Assembly: GCA_946891915.1 (NCBI GenBank)
Contig: CAMPNN010000047.1
Span: 1 to 6,476 of the forward strand
Source of the DNA: an uncultured Bifidobacteriaceae bacterium
GTDB taxonomy: Bacteria; Actinomycetota; Actinomycetes; Actinomycetales; Bifidobacteriaceae
Reading direction: 5' to 3'
Length of the DNA: 6,476 nt
Position 1 is the stretch's first letter. Each line of letters opens with the position of its first letter. The notes under the pieces are model-generated. The model worked only from the letters and a program-made list of their open reading frames with translations, did not search any database and had not been told where the DNA came from. Below are positions 1-3,612 of the stretch, piece after piece. Position numbers and translations under genes: made by a program.

Positions 1-57
1 GCTCCGAGTTGCTTTCGCGCGCTACGCTCTGAGCGCGAAAGCAGGTCGTCGCGCATT
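1..57. repeat. Compact copy of a dispersed palindromic intergenic repeat
   Basis: Positions 1-19 match 3119-3137 in 18 of 19 bases, and 33-57 match 3262-3286 in 23 of 25, in the same order and orientation. The two blocks are 13 bases apart here but about 124 bases apart in the second copy. In this copy GCTTTCGCGC (11-20) and GCGCGAAAGC (33-42) form a perfect 10-bp inverted repeat with a 12-base loop. The element may extend left of the window. It resembles non-coding interspersed palindromic elements in other bacteria (REP- or MITE-like). I do not recognise a named family. Confidence 0.6.
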
Positions 58-112
58 CGAGGAGAGAAATCCCCCAAAACTCGCGCCACAGCAAACAAAT
101 AGTAACGTAAAC

Positions 113-118
113 TATAAT
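113..118 (+). promoter_or_regulatory. Probable -10 box of the miaA promoter
   Basis: TATAAT, a perfect match to the sigma-A -10 consensus, lies 48 bases before the chosen miaA start inside an AT-rich patch (97-137) that contrasts with the GC-rich gene. I see no good -35 box at 16-18 bases upstream, and there is no TGn extension. If used, the start of transcription would be near 125. Apart from this box and the miaA ribosome binding site, I see nothing else in 58-166. Confidence 0.45.
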
Positions 119-154
119 ATTTAGATAAATATTCATTGAAAGCGTGCCGTGTTG

Positions 155-160
155 AAGGAG
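155..160 (+). promoter_or_regulatory. Ribosome binding site that sets the miaA start
   Basis: AAGGAG lies six bases before GTG 167. The longer in-frame option, GTG 149, would place this Shine-Dalgarno inside the gene and has only a weak GAAAG upstream of it. The site therefore favours the start at 167. Confidence 0.65.
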
Positions 161-166
161 CGTGAC

Positions 167-1171
167 GTGGCGGAAAATAAGCAGAATCACGTGACGAAAG
201 TGATTTCAATCGTAGGTCCTACAGCTTCCGGCAAAACCGGCCTTGGTATTGCGCTGGCGAAAAAACTAGCCGAGCGCGGCGTGCATGCGGAAATTATCAA
301 CGCAGACGCGTATCAAATGTACCGGCATATGGATATTGGCACGGCGAAAGCGAGCGCTCAGGAGCAGGCGGAAGTGCCGCATCATTTGCTGGATATTATC
401 GATCCGGAAGAAACAATGACCGTCGCGCGCTTTCAAGATCTTGCGCGAAAGTGCATTCGTGAGCTGCAGTTGCGCGGGGTGAGGCCGATTTTGGTTGGTG
501 GTTCGGGATTGTACGCGCGCGCTGCCGTGGACGATATTACTTTTCCGGGAACGGATGAGTCTGTTCGCGCGGATTTGGAGGAGCGCGAGCGCAAGGAAGG
601 GGCTGGCGCGCTTTTTGCGGAGTTGCAGAGGAAGGACCCGGTTGCGGCGGCTCATATGGATGCGCGCAATCCTCGCCGCACAATTCGCGCGCTTGAAGTG
701 ATTGAGCTTACCGGGAAGCCTTATTCCGCCACGCTTCCGCGCTATAAGTATGTGATTGATTGCGTGCAAATTGGTTTGGATTTGCAGCGTGAGGATTTGG
801 ACAAGCGCGTGAATTTGCGTACGCAGTTGATGCGCGAGCAGGGTTTTGTGGACGAAGTGCGCGCAATTCGCGGGCGTTTGGGGGTTACGGCGGCTCGTGC
901 TCTCGGCTACCAGCAGATTATGGATTATTTGGATGGCGTGTGGAGCGAGGACGAGGCTTTTGAGGATATTGCGCAGAAAACGCGGCGACTTGCGCGCAAG
1001 CAGATGGGCTGGTTTGGGCGAGATGCGCGCATTCACTGGCTGGATGCGTTGCGGCCGGACCTTGCGGATGCTGCGCTCGCGCTAGTTGATGCAGCGGATG
1101 CGGGGGAGTTCGACGGCGACAATTCTGACGCAACTGAGCACGCAACTCAGCACCATCTCGGATCTGTATAA
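167..1171 (+). CDS. miaA: tRNA dimethylallyltransferase MiaA
   Basis: MiaA transfers the dimethylallyl group of DMAPP to N6 of adenosine 37 in tRNAs that read codons starting with U, the first step toward ms2i6A, and acts in the cytoplasm. From GTG 167 the protein has 334 residues; the family is usually about 300-320. Visible signatures in order: P-loop GPTASGKT (17-24), NADAYQ with the conserved Asp 47, MDIGTAK (55-61), PHHLLD (71-76), GGSGLY (111-116, usually GGTGLY), the RNPRR..RALEV block (about 167-178), ALGYQQI (245-251) and the tRNA-contacting [12 protein letters not shown] (272-283). The last roughly 35 residues are an acidic Ala/Asp-rich tail outside the family core. The gene is GC-rich: a hand count of 601-660 gives 38 G+C of 60. 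It appears to be transcribed alone. The identification is secure; only the start is open. Confidence 0.96.
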   Translation: MAENKQNHVTKVISIVGPTASGKTGLGIALAKKLAERGVHAEIINADAYQMYRHMDIGTAKASAQEQAEVPHHLLDIIDPEETMTVARFQDLARKCIRELQLRGVRPILVGGSGLYARAAVDDITFPGTDESVRADLEERERKEGAGALFAELQRKDPVAAAHMDARNPRRTIRALEVIELTGKPYSATLPRYKYVIDCVQIGLDLQREDLDKRVNLRTQLMREQGFVDEVRAIRGRLGVTAARALGYQQIMDYLDGVWSEDEAFEDIAQKTRRLARKQMGWFGRDARIHWLDALRPDLADAALALVDAADAGEFDGDNSDATEHATQHHLGSV

Positions 1172-1206
1172 AAAATAGCGGAATTTGGCCGAAAATCACT
1201 ATTTTC
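1172..1206 (+). terminator. Weak hairpin after miaA, doubtful terminator
   Basis: AAAATAG (1172-1178) pairs with CTATTTT (1199-1205). Alternatively GAAAAT (1191-1196) pairs with ATTTTC (1201-1206) around a CACT loop. Neither is GC-rich and no T run follows, so it is a poor intrinsic terminator. No better one lies between miaA and the next gene. Confidence 0.2.
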
Positions 1207-1298
1207 GCTCTATACCAGTTCTGCCAATTCTCGTGTAATATCTTGCAAAGGCTAGACACGCTTATAATTCGCCAAATCGCAAATATTTGATTACTTAA

Positions 1299-1307
1299 TG
1301 GTAAAAT
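1299..1307 (+). promoter_or_regulatory. Candidate extended -10 promoter for the two-gene cassette
   Basis: TGGTAAAAT gives a TGn-extended -10 (TAAAAT at 1302-1307), which would start transcription near 1314 with a leader of about 23 bases. A perfect TATAAT at 1263-1268 is an alternative; its nearest -35-like TTGCAA (1243-1248) is only 14 bases away, shorter than usual. I see no clear operator palindrome. Confidence 0.35.
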
Positions 1308-1336
1308 ATATTCTCAAGAAGGGAGGTATATAAGAT

Positions 1337-1879
1337 ATGAGTGCAGATAAATTAGCGGTTACAGATATTTCTAATCCAGAAGATGCTGCAATTGAATTAC
1401 TTAAGAAGACTATAGGTAAAGATGGAAAAGTCACCTTGCCAATAAACATAGAGGAAATAACGCGACATTTAGGCATAGAATACAAAAGAGTTTTTCTGGA
1501 TGAAGGCGTTGATGGTTTTCTTGTTAAAGATAAGCCGAATGTTCCGTTTAAGGCTGTTGTAAATGCTGCAAGTCATATTCATCGCGCACGCTTCACTATT
1601 GCGCATGAGATTGGTCATTATATTCATAAGTATCAGAATTTGCCGGACGATGAAGTTGCTGGAAAAACAGAATATAGGAATGAATTATCTAGCAAGGGTA
1701 CTGATGATGAAGAAAAATGGGCTAATAGTTTTGCCGCGGCTCTGCTGATGCCTTCTAACATTGTTTCTGAGTTTTGGGCTAAAGGTTTATCTGTCGATGA
1801 GATTGCGCGTTTGTTTGATGTTTCTCAAAAAGCACTTAAGAACCGTTTGAATAATCTTGGATTGAAAGAGCTTTCATGA
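1337..1879 (+). CDS. ImmA/IrrE-family zinc metallopeptidase
   Basis: This 180-residue cytoplasmic protein (no signal peptide or membrane segment) carries the gluzincin HExxH motif as HEIGH (residues 90-94), preceded by RARFTIA. The probable third zinc ligand is Glu126 in the downstream block EKW-ANSFAAALLMP (126-139). The C-terminal SVDEIARLFDVSQKALKNRL is the helix-turn-helix-like segment common at the end of this family. Known members cleave transcription repressors: ImmA cuts ImmR of ICEBs1, and IrrE/PprI cuts DdrO. The start is firm: GGGAGG at 1321-1326 is ten bases before ATG. The gene is AT-rich (22 G+C of 60 at 1381-1440), unlike miaA. It overlaps the next gene by ATGA. No HTH repressor partner is present in the window, so the substrate is unknown. 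Toxin-antitoxin, phage-immunity or island-regulation roles are all possible. Confidence 0.9.
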   Translation: MSADKLAVTDISNPEDAAIELLKKTIGKDGKVTLPINIEEITRHLGIEYKRVFLDEGVDGFLVKDKPNVPFKAVVNAASHIHRARFTIAHEIGHYIHKYQNLPDDEVAGKTEYRNELSSKGTDDEEKWANSFAAALLMPSNIVSEFWAKGLSVDEIARLFDVSQKALKNRLNNLGLKELS

Positions 1880-2298
1880 ATATTAAGTGTGGTTCGGAAG
1901 ATAAGTATACCAGTGACGCGTTTTCTTCATTGCTTTCCTATGATTTTCTTACTAAGAAAACTAATGCTAAAGATGCAAACAATGAACGCATGAATAACGC
2001 TAAATCGCGCTTGCGTGATGCTAAGGCTCAGCGAGAGGAAGATGAAAATAATCTACGCCGTCGGTTGTGCAATTCTACTATAGGTATTATTATGGCGCAG
2101 CTTATTGTGTGTGACTTGTTTGTAATTGGTTACGCTGCCTTTACGATATTTTGTTTGCGTCGGCCTATATCGGATGTTCTTATTAGTACGTGGGTTGGTT
2201 CTAACTTTGTTGAAATTATTGGCATTCTCTGGGTTATTGCTAGGAGCCTGTTCCCGTTCCATGATAGTAAAAGGGATAAGAAAGCTGAAAAGCGTTAA
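1876..2298 (+). CDS. Small two-helix membrane protein paired with the peptidase
   Basis: I do not recognise a named family. The 140-residue protein has a soluble N-terminus, a strongly charged segment likely to be one long helix or coiled coil (about 31-63, rich in Asn, Lys, Arg, Glu), a first membrane helix at about 68-94, a short RRP turn, a second membrane helix at about 101-126 containing EIIGILWVIARSLFP, and a basic tail (about 130-140). There is no signal peptide. The ATG shares four bases with the TGA of the peptidase gene, implying translational coupling and a joint role. Plausible roles, by inference only, are a membrane-acting effector or toxin whose partner is the peptidase, or a superinfection-exclusion protein, since small membrane proteins near ImmA/IrrE genes occur in temperate-phage lysogeny modules. 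It is AT-rich like its partner and ends at the terminator shared with ssrA. Confidence 0.8.
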   Translation: MNIKCGSEDKYTSDAFSSLLSYDFLTKKTNAKDANNERMNNAKSRLRDAKAQREEDENNLRRRLCNSTIGIIMAQLIVCDLFVIGYAAFTIFCLRRPISDVLISTWVGSNFVEIIGILWVIARSLFPFHDSKRDKKAEKR

Positions 2299-2314
2299 TA
2301 TATTTTATTTACAC

Positions 2315-2360
2315 AAAAGGCGTTGAAAATTGCGATTTTTGCATTTTCAGCGCCTTTTTT
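2315..2360. terminator. Bidirectional intrinsic terminator between the cassette and ssrA
   Basis: AAAAGGCGTTGAAAAT (2315-2330) pairs with ATTTTCAGCGCCTTTT (2343-2358) over 16 positions with one G-T type mismatch, around a 12-base loop. On the plus strand it is followed by a T run (2355-2360), which would end the cassette transcript. Read on the minus strand the arm ends in TTTT (complement of 2315-2318), just beyond the 3' end of ssrA, so it can serve both convergent units. Confidence 0.8.
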
Positions 2361-2367
2361 GCGTTTG

Positions 2368-2761
2368 TGGAGTCGCGGGGAATTGAACCCCGGTCCGGTG
2401 ACCGTACCCTCGGTCTTCTACGTGCGTAGTCTGCTTGCCGTTCGGCAGTTTTTCTGCCCCCATGTTATCGCAGACAATTCATGGCGAGCATATCTACAGT
2501 AAAAGTCCCTGAATTGCCCTGCAGCCCGGAAATTCAAGCAAGTCTTCTAATGACGTTCAGCACCACTCCGAAGACGTGAGTGGGTGAACGGAGCAGCTGC
2601 TCACTGGTTAATCCTGGCGCGAAGCTCAGGCAGCGAGAGCGAACTCAGTGCGATTAGATTTAGCACTTATTCTTTTGCGAAAGGACGTTTACGAGTGGAC
2701 TTTCGCATTCTCGGCACGCTTCCCCGCGGCGAACAGATCGCCGTCGAAACCGATCGACCCC
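2368..2761 (-). ncRNA. ssrA: Transfer-messenger RNA (tmRNA)
   Basis: tmRNA rescues ribosomes stalled on mRNA without a stop codon: with SmpB it enters the A site as an alanyl-tRNA mimic and then supplies a short frame that tags the stalled product for proteolysis. The 5' end reads GGGGUCGAUCGGUUUCGACGG, starting at the complement of 2761. Its first seven bases pair with the 3' CGACUCC (2375-2369), with one G-U, to form the acceptor stem. The T arm is GGGG-TTCAATT-CCCC near the 3' end. The discriminator A is at 2368 and is followed by CAA, so the terminal CCA is not encoded. The length, 394 before CCA addition, is normal. The one-piece order rules out a permuted tmRNA. The tag frame is listed separately. 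The gene is convergent with the upstream cassette. Confidence 0.96.
2626..2664 (-). other. tmRNA tag-peptide reading frame
   Basis: Reading the minus strand from 2664, the codons give A-K-S-N-R-T-E-F-A-L-A-A and then TGA (complement of 2628-2626). The ALAA end is the classic degradation signal recognised by Clp proteases and their adaptors. The resume codon is GCT. As I recall, this is the bifidobacterial tag, and it is the strongest clue to the organism. Confidence 0.93.
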
Positions 2762-2782
2762 TTTTGATTTTTCAAACAATCG

Positions 2783-2815
2783 GTGCTTTAAAGCGCATTT
2801 GTTGCGCTTAAGCAC
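2783..2815. other. Hairpin in the tmRNA leader
   Basis: GTGCT (2783-2787) and AAGCGCA (2791-2797) pair with TGCGCTT (2803-2809) and AGCAC (2811-2815): 12 bp interrupted by a small internal loop, with a 5-base apex. It lies 22-54 bases upstream of the mature tmRNA 5' end and may be a leader structure removed by RNase P. On the plus strand a T5 run follows (2819-2823), so it could also stop any transcription entering from the left. Confidence 0.5.
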
Positions 2816-2825
2816 ACGTTTTTAC

Positions 2826-2836
2826 ATTGTATCATA
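2826..2836 (-). promoter_or_regulatory. Probable -10 region of the ssrA promoter
   Basis: The minus strand reads TATGATACAAT from 2836 down to 2826, giving overlapping -10 candidates TATGAT and TACAAT. Initiation near 2818 would leave a precursor leader of about 57 bases before the mature end at 2761. No convincing -35 box is visible at 16-18 bases. Confidence 0.4.
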
Positions 2837-2845
2837 TATGCACTC

Positions 2846-2873
2846 GAAAATTTCCTGGCGTTTGTTGTCGTTT
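2846..2873 (+). repeat. Left member of an imperfect direct repeat flanking the repeat-rich region
   Basis: 2846-2873 and 3291-3320 align at roughly 24 positions when a 1-base and a 3-base gap are allowed. Both start GAAAATT and share GGCGTTT and GTTG blocks. The pair brackets the 53-bp repeats and the hairpin cluster. An 11-base GTATCATATAT also occurs outside both, at 2829-2839 and 3368-3378. Short AT-rich similarities can arise by chance. Confidence 0.35.
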
Positions 2874-2910
2874 CAGCAGATTTTTGGAACATTTGCCGGA
2901 GTTTTACCCC

Positions 2911-3043
2911 GCGTTTGTGGACTTGGGTTGGGTGTAAGTACACAAATGCGCGCATAGTTCCTCGGTTTTGTGTACTTGGGTGGTGTGTATGTACACAAAT
3001 GCGCGCATAGTTCCTCGTGTTTGTGTACTTGGGTGGTGCGTAA
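2911..3043 (+). repeat. 53-bp tandem repeat, about 2.5 copies
   Basis: Copies start at 2911, 2964 and 3017; the anchor ACTTGGG recurs at 2921, 2974 and 3027, exactly 53 apart. The first two copies are complete, and the third departs from the unit after about 3042. In copy 2, TTTGTGTAC (2967-2975) and GTACACAAA (2991-2999) form a perfect 9-bp inverted repeat; copy 1 has one mismatch and copy 3 lacks the right arm. Each full copy also holds the 10-bp palindrome ATGCGCGCAT (2946-2955 and 2999-3008). The last 20 bases of copies 1 and 2 are identical, suggesting recent duplication. Minus-strand reading frames across it are repeat artefacts. Confidence 0.85.
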
Positions 3044-3070
3044 CGCTCGCGCGTGTAACGCGCTCGCTGC

Positions 3071-3117
3071 TGAGCTTGCGTTGAAAGCACACTGTGCTTT
3101 CAACTTGAGCAAGCTCA
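3071..3117. repeat. Long hairpin 1 of the palindrome cluster
   Basis: TGAGCTTGC (3071-3079) pairs with GCAAGCTCA (3109-3117), and GTTGAAAGCAC (3080-3090) pairs with GTGCTTTCAAC (3094-3104). This makes a 20-bp stem broken only by a 4-base bulge (3105-3108), with a 3-base loop. There is no T run, so it is not a standard terminator. It ends one base before the expanded repeat copy begins. Confidence 0.8.
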
Positions 3118-3139
3118 CGCTCCGAATTGCTTTCGCGTG

Positions 3140-3188
3140 CGCTTTGACTGAGCCTGAAATTATTGGAATTTCAGGCTCCTTCAAAGCG
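3140..3188. repeat. Long hairpin 2 of the palindrome cluster
   Basis: GAGCCTGAAATT (3150-3161) and AATTTCAGGCTC (3167-3178) form a perfect 12-bp stem with loop ATTGG. Outside a CT/CT internal loop the pairing resumes with CGCTTTGA-type bases (3140-3147) against TCAAAGCG (3181-3188). The total is about 20 bp with only a symmetric 2-base interruption. Confidence 0.8.
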
Positions 3189-3190
3189 TG

Positions 3191-3233
3191 ATTTGGCTTA
3201 ATTGTGAAGCACGGTGTGCTTCACATGCCAAAT
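3191..3233. repeat. Long hairpin 3 of the palindrome cluster
   Basis: ATTTGGC (3191-3197) pairs with GCCAAAT (3227-3233), and GTGAAGCAC (3204-3212) pairs with GTGCTTCAC (3216-3224), with a 3-base apex and an asymmetric internal loop (six bases left, two right). It starts two bases after hairpin 2. The two-stage architecture of hairpin 1 is repeated here with different sequence. Confidence 0.8.
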
Positions 3234-3290
3234 CAGCCGAACGGCTATGCCGTGAGGATATGCGCTCAAGCAGGTCGTCGCGCATTTGCG

Positions 3291-3320
3291 GAAAATTCCC
3301 GGCGTTTTTTGTTGCCTTTT
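3291..3320 (+). repeat. Right member of the imperfect direct repeat
   Basis: This is the partner of 2846-2873: GAAAATT, then CCCGGCGTTT, a longer T run, and GTTGCC. It directly follows the end of the expanded palindromic element. Confidence 0.35.
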
Positions 3321-3333
3321 TCACAAAATTCTA

Positions 3334-3360
3334 TTGTTCATTGTGGGGGGGGGGTATATG
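3334..3360 (+). promoter_or_regulatory. Poly-G tract in a possible phase-variable promoter
   Basis: A run of ten G fills 3345-3354. It is flanked by a weak -35-like TTGTTC (3334-3339) and a -10-like TATATG (3355-3360), so the tract would form most of a 15-base spacer. Slippage to twelve G would give the ideal 17. Both boxes are imperfect (3 of 6 and 4 of 6 to consensus), and the site is about 250 bases before the surface-protein start. The tract itself is certain; the promoter is a hypothesis. Confidence 0.4.
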
Positions 3361-3501
3361 CGTTGGTGTATCATATATAAGGTGCTTGAATATGGCGGTT
3401 TCGCATGTTGCTCGCAAACTGTGTGTCAATTTTTATGCATGATTCATATTTGTGCATGCTTATGCAATAAGTTGGTGGTATTACATAAGGATGATTGACG
3501 T

Positions 3502-3530
3502 TTGTTTATTTTAAGCACATACATTATACT
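3502..3530 (+). promoter_or_regulatory. Candidate proximal promoter of the surface-protein gene
   Basis: TTGTTT (3502-3507) and TATACT (3525-3530, 5 of 6) are separated by 17 bases, giving a start near 3537 and a leader of about 76 bases. TTGACG at 3495-3500 is a better -35 sequence but is 24 bases away. Several ATGCAT/GCATGC palindromes lie around it (3435-3440, 3454-3459, 3541-3548) and could be protein-binding sites. Nothing else is evident in 3361-3600. Confidence 0.45.
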
Positions 3531-3601
3531 TGTGTGCAGTATGCATGCGTTGAGTGTGGAATATTTATGCGTAATATGCGCTGCTTTGAGATGGATGGAT
3601 T

Positions 3602-3607
3602 AAGGAG
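3602..3607 (+). promoter_or_regulatory. Ribosome binding site of the surface-protein gene
   Basis: AAGGAG ends five bases before ATG 3613 and fixes that start. An upstream ATG at 3591 is in a different frame. Confidence 0.8.
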
Positions 3608-3612
3608 AATTG

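Larger units (their letters stand above)
3119..3286. repeat. Expanded copy of the dispersed palindromic repeat, with hairpin inserts
   Basis: The end blocks match 1-19 and 33-57 in the same order and orientation, but the middle is about 110 bases longer. The added part contains two long hairpins (3140-3188 and 3191-3233) and a small one, ACGGC-TAT-GCCGT (3241-3253). The partner arm of the GCTTTCGCG stem is lost in this copy, so the interior seems to have been replaced or inserted into rather than extended. Confidence 0.6.

Noticed and set aside
149..166. Longer MiaA start at GTG 149
   Set aside because: It lacks a good ribosome binding site, whereas AAGGAG at 155-160 is ideally placed for GTG 167. 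The six extra residues do not belong to the family core.
266..1036. Long minus-strand open frame opposite miaA, and shorter frames at 495-701, 846-1085 and 918-1259
   Set aside because: Shadows of the GC-rich miaA codons; their translations show no recognisable motifs and miaA is secure.
2368..2395. Attachment-site duplication of the ssrA 3' end
   Set aside because: I looked for the T-arm and acceptor sequence elsewhere in the window and found no second copy.
2584..2811. Plus-strand open frame of 75 codons
   Set aside because: It runs antisense through the tmRNA and its leader, and has no ribosome binding site of note.
2911..3043. CRISPR array
   Set aside because: The whole 53-bp unit repeats with no unique spacers, there are only about 2.5 copies, and there are no cas genes.
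2788..3184. Overlapping minus-strand open frames with repeated peptides such as HHPSTQ and TQVHK
   Set aside because: All are translations of the 53-bp repeat in different frames. A 53-base period is not a multiple of three, so each unit changes frame, which argues against coding.
3071..3233. Terminators for ssrA or for an upstream gene
   Set aside because: The hairpins have no T tracts, lie upstream of the ssrA promoter, and no plus-strand gene ends before them.
3188..3498. Two plus-strand open frames across the hairpins and the poly-G tract
   Set aside because: No ribosome binding sites, Cys-rich implausible translations, and they cover palindromes and a promoter region.
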